Assembly (NCBI RefSeq): GCF_032121415.1
Contig: NZ_CP135079.1
Location: 806,001 to 870,000 of the forward strand
Reading direction: 5' to 3'
From: Streptomyces parvus
GTDB lineage: Bacteria; Actinomycetota; Actinomycetes; Streptomycetales; Streptomycetaceae
DNA: 64,000 nt
Of the stretch, positions 44,727-56,054 are shown piece after piece. The notes under the pieces are model-generated. The model was not told the DNA's origin and ran no database searches. It worked only from the letters and a program-made list of their open reading frames with translations. Made by a program: the position numbers and the translations under genes. The first letter of the stretch is position 1. Every line of letters starts with the position of its first letter.

Positions 44727-45632
44727 CTACCAGGCGGGCGGGCTCGCGATGGAGCGGGCCAGCACGTCGTCCAGGACGCGGGCGGTGGTCTCGACGTCGT
44801 ACGTGGAGTTGTCGATGATCGGGAGGCCGGAGCCGTACCACCCGGCCATCCGGCCGTGGATGCGGGCGACCTCCTCGTCGGAGAGCCGGCGGTTGCCGCT
44901 GCGCTCCGCGTTGCGCTCCAGGACGATCTCCAGGCCGGGCAGCAGGACCACGGGCAGCAGACCGGGGCCCACGTGGCGCTTCCAGCCGCCGAGGCCGACG
45001 ACCGGGCGGTCGGGGAAAACGGCGTCGTCGAGGATGCAGGAGATGCCGTTGGCGAGGAAGTTGCGGGCGGCGAAGCCGCAGGTGCGGCGGGCCAGGCGGT
45101 ACTGGGCCTCGGAGTGGTCGTTCCAGCCGGCCTGCGGGTCGGCGAAGCCGGAGCGGACCCATTCGCGGACGTCGTCGAGGGAGACGTGGGCGGTGGGCAC
45201 CCGGCGGCGGGCCGCCCAGAGCTTGGCGACGGTGGTCTTGCCCGCCCCGGCCGGGCCGATGAGCAGCACGGCGAGCGTCGCACCGCCGGTGCCGGGCTCG
45301 GCGGGGGGTGCGGGCAGCGGCACGGGTCCGCCCGGGGGCAGCTGGACGTGACCGGTGTGCCCGACGGCCTCCCTGGCGGGGGGTGTGGGGCCGGTGCCGC
45401 TCCAGCCGGGGGCCGGGGCCTGGCCGGGTGCGGGCGACGGCTGAGCGTGCCGGGGGGCGGGAGGAGCCTGGCCGGGGGGCGGGGGCGAGGGCTGTGCCTG
45501 GCCGGGACCCGGAGGCGGCGGGGGTATCGGGGGCGGGCCGGGGTGGCCGGGGTGCTGGGCCTGGTACGGCCGGCCGACGTGCCCGCTACCGGGTCCGTGG
45601 GGCGGCAGCGGGGCCCCCACTGCGTGCTGCAT
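44727..45632 (-). CDS. Proline-rich P-loop NTPase/kinase-like protein
   Basis: This 301-residue protein has a disordered Pro/Gln/Gly/His-rich N-terminal third (1-115) and a P-loop kinase-like domain starting with VLLIGPAGAGKTTVAKLWAARR (about 123-144). Later motifs are SLDDVREWVRSGF, DDAVFPDRP (Walker-B-like) and VLERNAERSGNRRLSDEEVARIH (lid-like). It resembles zeta-toxin/chloramphenicol-phosphotransferase-type small kinases, but no antitoxin is adjacent and the substrate is unknown. The ATG at 45632 follows GGAG. It lies between the M24-like gene and aroQ. Confidence 0.8.
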   Translation of the reverse strand: MQHAVGAPLPPHGPGSGHVGRPYQAQHPGHPGPPPIPPPPPGPGQAQPSPPPPGQAPPAPRHAQPSPAPGQAPAPGWSGTGPTPPAREAVGHTGHVQLPPGGPVPLPAPPAEPGTGGATLAVLLIGPAGAGKTTVAKLWAARRRVPTAHVSLDDVREWVRSGFADPQAGWNDHSEAQYRLARRTCGFAARNFLANGISCILDDAVFPDRPVVGLGGWKRHVGPGLLPVVLLPGLEIVLERNAERSGNRRLSDEEVARIHGRMAGWYGSGLPIIDNSTYDVETTARVLDDVLARSIASPPAW

Positions 45633-45690
45633 CCGGTGCCACTCCGTCTCGTCACTGCAACTGGCGCTGCTGGGAGGGCTACCGTACCTT

Positions 45691-45720
45691 CCCGGGCCGT
45701 CTCGGGGTGAACGGCCCGGG
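45691..45720 (-). terminator. Terminator after aroQ
   Basis: CCCGGGCCGT (45691-45700) pairs with ACGGCCCGGG (45711-45720); flanking TACC and GGTA can extend the stem. It ends the aro transcript. Confidence 0.75.
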
Positions 45721-45772
45721 AGGGTACGAAGTGCCCGTCGGCCGCGCGGCGGGCGGACGGGAACCGCGGGTG

Positions 45773-49028
<3,256 letters not shown>

Positions 49029-49172
49029 CGGTGCTCCTCATGCTCGCGCCTGAAATCCAACGGCGCCACCGGGTGCGCGGCCCTGGCCCGCCGCCCCCGA
49101 TCCTCCCACGAACGGAGGCACGATCCGGTCCCCGGTCCAGCAGACGGACCGGCGACGCCGAGAGGCGGCCGG

Positions 49173-50000
49173 TCAGCGGGAACCGAGCGCGGCTTCCCCG
49201 GCCTGCCGCATGGCGGTCAGCGGCGCCGGGACCCGGCCGGTCATCTGCTCGACCTGGAGCAGCGCCTGGTGCACGAGGAGGTCGAGCCCGCCGACGACCG
49301 CCCCGCCGTGGGCGGACCAGGCGGCGGCGAGTCGGGTGGGCCACGGCTCGTACAGCACGTCGAAGAGGATGCCCGGAGCCTGGGGCACGGAGCCGGTGAA
49401 GGCGTCCGTCGCGCCCGCCGGGGTGGTGGCGATGACCAGTGGTGCGCTCAGGGCCGCCGCCGCGTCCGCCCAGTCGGCGGTCCGGACGTCGACCCCGAGC
49501 CGCTCCCCCCAGCCGCGCATCTCGGCGGCCCGCTCGGGGCTGCGCACATACGCCGTGACCGGCCCGGCACAGACCACGGCGAGCGCGGCCAGCGCGGAGG
49601 AGGCGGTGGCACCGGCGCCGAGGACGGCGGCGGATTCCACCTTGTCGACGCCGCGTTCCCGCAGGGCGGCGACCATGCCGGGGATGTCGGTGTTGTCGCC
49701 GACCCGGCGGCCGTCCCCGGTGAACACCACCGTGTTGACGGCCTCCACGGAGGCGGCCGTCGCGCTGACCTCGTCGAGCAGCGGGATGATCGCCCGCTTG
49801 AGCGGCATGGTCAGGGACAGCCCCGCCCAGGAGGCGTCCAGCCCTTCGACGAACCCGGGCAGCGCGGCCTCGTCGACCTCGAACCGGTCGTAGGACCAGT
49901 GCTCCAGGCCGAGCTCGGCGTAGGCGGCGCGGTGCAGGACCGGGGAGAGGGAGTGGGCGATGGGCGAGCCGAGGACGGCGGCCCGGTGTGGCGCGCTCAC
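49173..50000 (-). CDS. aroE: Shikimate dehydrogenase
   Basis: This 275-residue NADP enzyme reduces dehydroshikimate. The shikimate-binding LGSPIAHSLSPVLHRAAY lies at about residues 10-27, the catalytic Lys in LTMPLKRAIIPLLDEV, and the NADP loop in VLGAGATASSALAAL. The start is GTG, sharing GTGA with the mltG stop. It is therefore translationally coupled to mltG, a cell-wall gene. Confidence 0.95.
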   Translation of the reverse strand: MSAPHRAAVLGSPIAHSLSPVLHRAAYAELGLEHWSYDRFEVDEAALPGFVEGLDASWAGLSLTMPLKRAIIPLLDEVSATAASVEAVNTVVFTGDGRRVGDNTDIPGMVAALRERGVDKVESAAVLGAGATASSALAALAVVCAGPVTAYVRSPERAAEMRGWGERLGVDVRTADWADAAAALSAPLVIATTPAGATDAFTGSVPQAPGILFDVLYEPWPTRLAAAWSAHGGAVVGGLDLLVHQALLQVEQMTGRVPAPLTAMRQAGEAALGSR

Positions 50001-51763
50001 TGGCCGGCCTTCCCGTCCTCGTACTCCCGCCGGTTCTTCTCGTGCTCCTCGTTGGTCTCGGCGAAGACGGTCTTGTCCTCGTTGATCGAGACGAAGTAGT
50101 ACCAGGGGCCCGGTGTGGGATTCATGGCCGAGTGCAGGGCGTCCGCACCCGGGTTGCTGATGGGGCCGGACGGCAGGCCGATGATCTTGTACGTGTTGTA
50201 CGGGTCGTCGATCTTCCGCAGATCGTCGACGGCTCCGACGTCCAGGGTGCTCTGGCCCTTGATGTAGTTGACCGTGGAGTCGAATTCCAGCCGCCCGACG
50301 GTCTCCATGTTGCCCGGCTTGAGCCGGTTGTAGACGACCCGCGCGACCTTGTCGAAGTCGTGCTTGTACTTGCCCTCGACCTGCACGAGGCTGGCGACGG
50401 TGACGAGCTCCCACGGGGTCTTCAGGCCGAGCTTCTTCGCGCTGGCCTCCAGGTCGAGCTTGCCGTACTCCTTGTTCGCCCGCGCGACCATCCGCTTCAG
50501 CGCGTCCTCGGGCTTGGACCCCTTGGCGACCGGATAGGCCGCCGGATAGAGGAATCCTTCCAGCGGGTCCTTGACGTCCGGGTTGTCATCGGCCCAGTCG
50601 GGCAGTCCGAGGCTCTCCGCCTTGGTCTTGGCGACGTCGGCCGTGGTGCCTTCCTTGAGCTTGAGCCGCTTGTCGATCATCTTGTAGACCGTCGTGTTGC
50701 GCGTCCCCTCAGGGATCACCAACGCGTTCTGGCTCTTCGGATCGAGCATCAGCGTGACCGCGCTGGCCGCCGACATCTCCTTGTTCAGGAGGTAGACACC
50801 GGCCTGGATCAACTTGCCCTTGGGATTGTCGTTCTGCGCCGCGACAAAGGCGTCGGACGACTTGATGACCCCCTGCTTGCGCAGAATGTTCGCGATGTCG
50901 TACCCGAACGCGCCCTCGGGGATCTCGACCTCGACCTGCTCGCTGGTGCCCGACCCCGCGTAGTCGGCCGGGGCGCCGAACTGCTTCTGCCAGAAGGTGT
51001 AGCCGACGTAGCCGACGCCCCCGAGGCCGCCGACCAGGACGACCGAGACCACCAGGCAGGCACAGCCGCTGCGGCTCTTCTTCTTGCTCTTGCCGCCCCG
51101 GCGCTCATTGCCGCCGCGGTCGCGGCGCGCGGAGCGTGATCCGTCGTCGTCCGGGTCATCGTCGTCGCGCGGCTCACGGTCGCCCGGTCCGTCCGCACCG
51201 GTGAAGAAGGGGTGCGTCTCCTCCTGCGGCTGATCCGGGTCCCAGTCCGTCGACGCCTGCTGCTGAGGCTGCTGCTGTTCGGGAGCGGTGTCGCGGCGGC
51301 CCGGGGGCTGCGGCGGAGGGTAGGCCTCCGGCGTGCCGTAGTAGTCCTGGCCCGTGTCGTAGCCGCCGGGGTGCTGCGCGTACGGGCCCTGGGGCTCGGC
51401 CCCGTACGGCATGGCCGCCTGCTGACCGGTGTCCCAGCCGCCGTTGTACTGCGGCTGGGCACCGGGCTGCTGGGCGTACGGGTCCTGCTCGGGCGTGCCG
51501 TACTGCTGGTGGTTCTGCTGCTGGTGCTGGTGGTTCTGCTGCTGGCCGTACTGCTGATGCTGGTCGTACGGCTGCTGGTGACCCTGGTACTGCTGATGGT
51601 TCTGGTGCTGCTGGGCGTACGGGTCCTGCGGATAGGACTGCTGCTGGTCGCCGTACTGGCCCTGGCCGTGGGCGGCCTGGCGGCCTTCCCATCCCTGGTC
51701 CCCGTACAGAGGATCCTCGGGATGCCACGGTTCGGAGCCGGGGCCCCGGCCATACTCAGTCAT
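49997..51763 (-). CDS. mltG: Endolytic transglycosylase MltG with long Gln/His-rich N-terminus
   Basis: This 588-residue membrane enzyme cleaves nascent peptidoglycan to set glycan length. A cytoplasmic Gln/His/Tyr/Pro-rich low-complexity stretch (1-200) leads to an acidic patch and a basic Lys/Arg-rich stop-transfer (KSKKKSRSG), then a single transmembrane helix (about 234-254). An extracellular LysM-like part and the YceG/MltG catalytic domain follow, with VASLVQVEGKYKHDFDKVARVVYNRL and GLPSGPISNPGADALHSAM. The ATG at 51763 is used. It is coupled to aroE downstream. Confidence 0.92.
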   Translation of the reverse strand: MTEYGRGPGSEPWHPEDPLYGDQGWEGRQAAHGQGQYGDQQQSYPQDPYAQQHQNHQQYQGHQQPYDQHQQYGQQQNHQHQQQNHQQYGTPEQDPYAQQPGAQPQYNGGWDTGQQAAMPYGAEPQGPYAQHPGGYDTGQDYYGTPEAYPPPQPPGRRDTAPEQQQPQQQASTDWDPDQPQEETHPFFTGADGPGDREPRDDDDPDDDGSRSARRDRGGNERRGGKSKKKSRSGCACLVVSVVLVGGLGGVGYVGYTFWQKQFGAPADYAGSGTSEQVEVEIPEGAFGYDIANILRKQGVIKSSDAFVAAQNDNPKGKLIQAGVYLLNKEMSAASAVTLMLDPKSQNALVIPEGTRNTTVYKMIDKRLKLKEGTTADVAKTKAESLGLPDWADDNPDVKDPLEGFLYPAAYPVAKGSKPEDALKRMVARANKEYGKLDLEASAKKLGLKTPWELVTVASLVQVEGKYKHDFDKVARVVYNRLKPGNMETVGRLEFDSTVNYIKGQSTLDVGAVDDLRKIDDPYNTYKIIGLPSGPISNPGADALHSAMNPTPGPWYYFVSINEDKTVFAETNEEHEKNRREYEDGKAGQ

Positions 51764-51861
51764 CGATCCCCTAGAGCCGCGAGACGACGTTCCGTCTCTT
51801 CGCTTCGCCGTGCGGTCTATTCGAACACCGCCGCATCGCGCGGAACGTTACCGTATCGCGA

Positions 51862-52347
51862 TCAGACAACCACTTCGACGCCCTCGCCCGGGGGATTGCC
51901 TGACGCCCGTTCGGACTCCAGAGCGTTCTGAAGGATCACCACAGCGGCAGCCTGGTCGATGACAGACCGGCCTTTCTTGGACTTCACGCCCGAGGCGCGC
52001 ATGCCCTGAGCCGCCGTCACTGTGGTCATCCTCTCGTCCACCAGTCGCACCGGAACCGGCGCGATCGACCGGGCGAACGTCTGCGCGAACTCCCGGACCT
52101 TGGCGGCCGCGGGGCCCTCGCCGCCGCCGAGGGAGCGCGGCAGGCCGAGGATGACCTCGATCGGCTCGTACTCCTCGACGAGTCCGCGGAGCCGCCGGTG
52201 GGCGGCCGGGACATCGCGTCCCGGCACGGTCTCCACCGGCGTGGCCAGGATCCCGTCGGGGTCGCACGACGCGACCCCGATCCGGGCGTCCCCGACGTCG
52301 ACGGCGAGCCGCCGGCCTCGGCGCATCTGCGTCATCGCGCTCGTCAC
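51862..52347 (-). CDS. ruvX: YqgF/RuvX-family Holliday junction resolvase-like protein
   Basis: This 161-residue RNase H-fold protein (YqgF) acts in rRNA 5'-end maturation and may resolve junctions. It starts [21 protein letters not shown] with the catalytic Asp, then [17 protein letters not shown] and the late [13 protein letters not shown] and [17 protein letters not shown] with Asp. The GTG at 52347 overlaps the alaS stop (GTGA); internal ATGs at codons 5 and 8 are alternatives. alaS-ruvX-mltG is a conserved order. Confidence 0.93.
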   Translation of the reverse strand: MTSAMTQMRRGRRLAVDVGDARIGVASCDPDGILATPVETVPGRDVPAAHRRLRGLVEEYEPIEVILGLPRSLGGGEGPAAAKVREFAQTFARSIAPVPVRLVDERMTTVTAAQGMRASGVKSKKGRSVIDQAAAVVILQNALESERASGNPPGEGVEVVV

Positions 52348-55013
52348 GCCGTCTCGGTGACGAGGCGTTCGACCGCGGCAACGGCGTCGCCGATGGCGGC
52401 CGGGTCCGTGCCGCCGCCCTGGGCGACGTCCGGCTTGCCGCCGCCACCGCCGCCGAGGGTCTTCGCGGCCGTACGCACCAGGTCACCGGCCTTGAGTCCG
52501 CGCTCGCGGGCGGCCTCGTTGGTGGCGATGACGGTGAGCGGGCGGCCGTTGGCCGTGGTGAACAGGGCCACGACGGCCGCGCGGCCGCCCTGGATGCGGC
52601 CTCGCACGTCCAGCACCAGCTTGCGCAGGTCGTCGGCGGAGGTGCCGTCGGGTACCTGACCGGTGACCAGGGCGACGCCGCGGACGTCCTTGGCGGACTC
52701 GACGAGCCCGGCGGCGGCCGCGAGGACCTTCTCCGCGCGGAACTTCTCGATCTCCTTCTCGGCGTCCTTCAGCTTGCCGAGCATGCCCGCGATCTTCTCG
52801 GGAAGCTCCTCGGGACGGCCCTTGACCAGCTCCTGGAGCTGGGCGACGACCGTGTGCTCCTTGGCGAGGAAGTTGTACGCGTCCACACCGACGAGGGCCT
52901 CGATACGGCGCACGCCGGAGCCGATGGAGGACTCGCCGAGCAGCTTCACCAGACCCAGCTGGGCGGTGTTGTGGACGTGGGTGCCGCCGCACAGCTCCTT
53001 GGAGAAGTCGCCGATGGTGACGACCCGGACCCGCTCGCCGTACTTCTCGCCGAACTCGGCGATGGCGCCCTGCTTCTTGGCCTCGTCGATCGACATGACC
53101 TCGGCCTGGACGTCCAGCTCCCGCGAGAGGACCTCGTTGATCCGCTGCTCCACGTCGGTGAGGACCGTGCCGGGGACGGCGGCGGGCGAACCGAAGTCGA
53201 AGCGGAAGCGGCCCGGGGAGTTCTCGGAGCCGGCCTGGGCGGCCGTCGGGCCGAGCGCGTCGCGCAGCGCCTGGTGCGTGAGGTGCGTGGCGCTGTGGGC
53301 GCGGGCGATGGCCCGGCGGCGGGTGGCGTCGATGGAGGCGAAGACGGGGGCTCCGACCGTCACTTCGCCGACCTGGACGACGCCCTTGTGGACGTGGACG
53401 CCGGGGACCGGCTTCTGGACGTCGCGGACCTCGATCACGGCACCCGTGTCGAGCCGGATACGGCCGGTGTCGGCGAGCTGGCCGCCGCCCTCGGCGTAGA
53501 AGGGGGTGCGGTCGAGGACGACCTCGACCTCGTCGCCCTCGGTGGCGGCGGGCGAGGGCACACCGTCGACCAGCAGGCCGACGATGGTGGACTCGCCGGC
53601 GAGGCTGGTGTAGCCGGTGAACTCGGTGGCGCCTGCGTTGTCGGCGACCTCGCGGTAGGCGGAGAGGTCGGCGTGACCGGTCTTCTTGGCGCGGGCGTCG
53701 GCCTTGGCCTTGTCGCGCTGCTCCTGCATGAGGCGGCGGAAGCCGTCCTCGTCCACGGAGAGCCCCTGCTCGGCGGCCATCTCCAGGGTGAGGTCGATCG
53801 GGAAGCCCCAGGTGTCGTGGAGCAGGAACGCCTTGTCCCCGGCGAGGACCTTGCCACCGGCGGCCCTGGTCTCGGTGACCGCGGTCTCCAGGATGTTGGT
53901 GCCGCCCTTGAGGGCCTTGAGGAAGGCGGCCTCCTCCGCGAGCGCGACCGTCTCGATGCGCTTGCGGTCGGTGATCAGCTCCGGGTACTGCTGCCCCATC
54001 GTGTCGATCACGACGTCGGTGAGGTCCTTGACGACCGTGCCGGTGGCGCCCAGCAGACGCATGTTGCGGATGGCGCGGCGCATGATGCGGCGCAGCACGT
54101 AGCCGCGGCCCTCGTTGCCGGGGGTGACGCCGTCGCCGATGAGCATCACCGACGTACGGATGTGGTCGGCGACGACGCGGAGCGAGACGTCCGTGGACCG
54201 CTCGGCGCCGTAGCGGACGCCGGTCAGCTCGGTGGCCTTGTCCATGACGACGCGCAGGGTGTCGGTCTCGTACATGTTCTGTACGCCCTGGAGGATCATC
54301 GCCAGGCGTTCCAGGCCGAGACCGGTGTCGATGTTCTTGGACGGCAGGTCCCCGAGGATCGGGAAGTCCTCCTTGCCGTCGCCCGCGCCGCGCTCGTACT
54401 GCATGAAGACCAGGTTCCAGATCTCCACGTACCGCTCGTCGTTGACGGCCGGGCCGCCCTCGGGGCCGAACTCGGGGCCGCGGTCGTAGTTGATCTCCGA
54501 GCAGGGCCCGCAGGGTCCGGGGACGCCCATGGACCAGAAGTTGTCCTTCTTGCCCAGGCGCTGGATGCGCTCGGCGGGGACGCCGATCTTGTCGCGCCAG
54601 ATGGCCTCGGCCTCGTCGTCGTCGAGGTAGACCGTGATCCAGAGCTTCTCGGGGTCGAGGCCGTAGCCGCCGTCCTCGACGGAGTTGGTCAGGGCCTCCC
54701 AGGCGAGCTGGATGGCCCCCTCCTTGAAGTAGTCCCCGAAGGAGAAGTTGCCGCACATCTGGAAGAAGGTGCCGTGGCGGGTGGTCTTGCCGACCTCTTC
54801 GATGTCCGGCGTGCGCACGCACTTCTGCACGCTGGTGACGCGCGGGGCGGGCGGCTTGGCCTCGCCGAGGAAGTACGGCTTGAAGGGGACCATGCCCGCG
54901 GGGACCAGCAGCAGAGTCGGGTCGTCCGCGATGAGCGACGCCGAAGGCACGGCAGTGTGACCGCGCTCCTCGAAGAAGCTCAGCCAGCGGCGGCGAATTT
55001 CAGCCGACTCCAT
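52344..55013 (-). CDS. alaS: Alanyl-tRNA synthetase
   Basis: This 889-residue class II synthetase charges tRNA-Ala. The aminoacylation domain begins [20 protein letters not shown] and includes [23 protein letters not shown]. The editing domain shows the zinc set in [13 protein letters not shown] and [13 protein letters not shown] (near residues 560 and 665). A C-terminal C-Ala domain is present, with [15 protein letters not shown]. The ATG at 55013 overlaps the upstream DUF6167 stop by one base. Confidence 0.97.
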   Translation of the reverse strand: MESAEIRRRWLSFFEERGHTAVPSASLIADDPTLLLVPAGMVPFKPYFLGEAKPPAPRVTSVQKCVRTPDIEEVGKTTRHGTFFQMCGNFSFGDYFKEGAIQLAWEALTNSVEDGGYGLDPEKLWITVYLDDDEAEAIWRDKIGVPAERIQRLGKKDNFWSMGVPGPCGPCSEINYDRGPEFGPEGGPAVNDERYVEIWNLVFMQYERGAGDGKEDFPILGDLPSKNIDTGLGLERLAMILQGVQNMYETDTLRVVMDKATELTGVRYGAERSTDVSLRVVADHIRTSVMLIGDGVTPGNEGRGYVLRRIMRRAIRNMRLLGATGTVVKDLTDVVIDTMGQQYPELITDRKRIETVALAEEAAFLKALKGGTNILETAVTETRAAGGKVLAGDKAFLLHDTWGFPIDLTLEMAAEQGLSVDEDGFRRLMQEQRDKAKADARAKKTGHADLSAYREVADNAGATEFTGYTSLAGESTIVGLLVDGVPSPAATEGDEVEVVLDRTPFYAEGGGQLADTGRIRLDTGAVIEVRDVQKPVPGVHVHKGVVQVGEVTVGAPVFASIDATRRRAIARAHSATHLTHQALRDALGPTAAQAGSENSPGRFRFDFGSPAAVPGTVLTDVEQRINEVLSRELDVQAEVMSIDEAKKQGAIAEFGEKYGERVRVVTIGDFSKELCGGTHVHNTAQLGLVKLLGESSIGSGVRRIEALVGVDAYNFLAKEHTVVAQLQELVKGRPEELPEKIAGMLGKLKDAEKEIEKFRAEKVLAAAAGLVESAKDVRGVALVTGQVPDGTSADDLRKLVLDVRGRIQGGRAAVVALFTTANGRPLTVIATNEAARERGLKAGDLVRTAAKTLGGGGGGKPDVAQGGGTDPAAIGDAVAAVERLVTETA

Positions 55014-55372
55014 CAGTGGTCCTCATTCCGGTTGTTCGAGTTGTCGGTGTTCGATGGGGAGGGGAGCTTGCGGTACGTGTTCGGGTGCGCGGGTTCGGCC
55101 GCTTCGACGGCGTAGTGCCTCTGTACGGGGAGGTCCTGGTCGACCGGGGTCTCCAGGCCGAGGGCGCCGCCCAGTTCGGCTTCGCGCCGGACCATGCCCT
55201 CGCGTACGTCGAGGGCGAAGTCCTTGAGCCTGTGACCGGCCTCGATCGCCTTGTCCGCGGCCTGCGCCGCGAGGCTCTCGGGGGTCAGCTGCTTGATCTT
55301 GCGGTTGACCTTGGTGGTGGCCCACACACCGGCGGCTGCGCCGGCGGTGAACCAGAACGTGCGGCGGAACAT
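55013..55372 (-). CDS. DUF6167 family protein
   Basis: This 119-residue small protein begins with a hydrophobic segment ([21 protein letters not shown]), probably a membrane anchor, then a helical amphipathic region ([20 protein letters not shown]) and a polar, Asn-rich tail. It sits between the DUF948 gene and alaS, an arrangement kept in Streptomyces, and its stop overlaps the alaS ATG. Function is unknown. The ATG at 55372 is chosen over the longer frame to 55477. Confidence 0.85.
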   Translation of the reverse strand: MFRRTFWFTAGAAAGVWATTKVNRKIKQLTPESLAAQAADKAIEAGHRLKDFALDVREGMVRREAELGGALGLETPVDQDLPVQRHYAVEAAEPAHPNTYRKLPSPSNTDNSNNRNEDH

Positions 55373-55379
55373 CGCTCGA

Positions 55380-55850
55380 TCAGTCCTTCTGTCCGCGGGC
55401 GTTTCGGCGTTCGCTCCTGCGTCCGCGCGCCGAGGGTACGGTCCGGCCGACGACCACCGTGCGGCGGGCGGAGCCACGGCCCCGCGCCGGTTCCGGGGCG
55501 GGCTCGGTGCGGCGGCTGAGCGCCTGCCGTACGCCGTAGCCGAAGGCGGCGACCTTGACGAGGGGGCCGCCGAAGGTGGAGGCGACGGTGGTGGAGAGCG
55601 CGGAGGCGTTGGAGGTGACCTCCTGGACGTCGCTCGCGATGGCGTCGACCTTGTCCAGCTGGGTCTGCGCGGAGCGCACCGTCGCCGAGGCGTCGGCCAG
55701 CAGCGGAACGGCCTGTTCGGTCACGTCCGCGACGAGTTTGGTGGTCGCCCTGAGCGTCTGGGCGAGCCTCACCAGCACCACGGCGAGGAACGAGACCAGG
55801 ATCGCCCAGAAGACGGCCACGAGAATCCCGGCCACCTCTCCACCGGACAC
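55380..55850 (-). CDS. DUF948 family membrane protein
   Basis: This 156-residue protein has one N-terminal transmembrane helix (EVAGILVAVFWAILVSFLAVVLVRL) followed by a long helix likely to form a coiled coil (TLRATTKLVADVTEQAVPLLADAS; residues about 33-56). A basic, disordered tail follows. DUF948 proteins are related to chemotaxis-receptor-like coiled coils and are often paired with a small partner such as DUF6167, here seven bases downstream. Function unknown. The GTG at 55850 is chosen. Confidence 0.85.
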   Translation of the reverse strand: MSGGEVAGILVAVFWAILVSFLAVVLVRLAQTLRATTKLVADVTEQAVPLLADASATVRSAQTQLDKVDAIASDVQEVTSNASALSTTVASTFGGPLVKVAAFGYGVRQALSRRTEPAPEPARGRGSARRTVVVGRTVPSARGRRSERRNARGQKD

Positions 55851-56054
55851 TGTGCACCGCTCTCTGCTTGTCGATCGGCCCCTTCGGGGGCTTGTCTCCG
55901 TCGGTGGCGCCGGCTGCCGCCCGCGCGCCCGATCGTCGTCCCACGAGCCTATCGCGCCGCGCATCTCCTCCCCTACCGCATTCCCCGCGGGCCGGGCGGG
56001 AGTTGTCCGGCGAGATTGTACGGAGAGCTTTCAAACCAGTACGCTCCGTGTTTC

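Noticed and set aside
51480..51640. CAG/CTG-rich repeats that could suggest a satellite or CRISPR-like array
   Set aside because: They are in-frame codons of the Gln/His-rich N-terminus of MltG with irregular units and no spacers.
55251..56054. Plus-strand extension upstream of the AfsR-like ATPase
   Set aside because: It is antisense to the DUF6167 and DUF948 genes; ATPase homology starts after the ATG at 56055.
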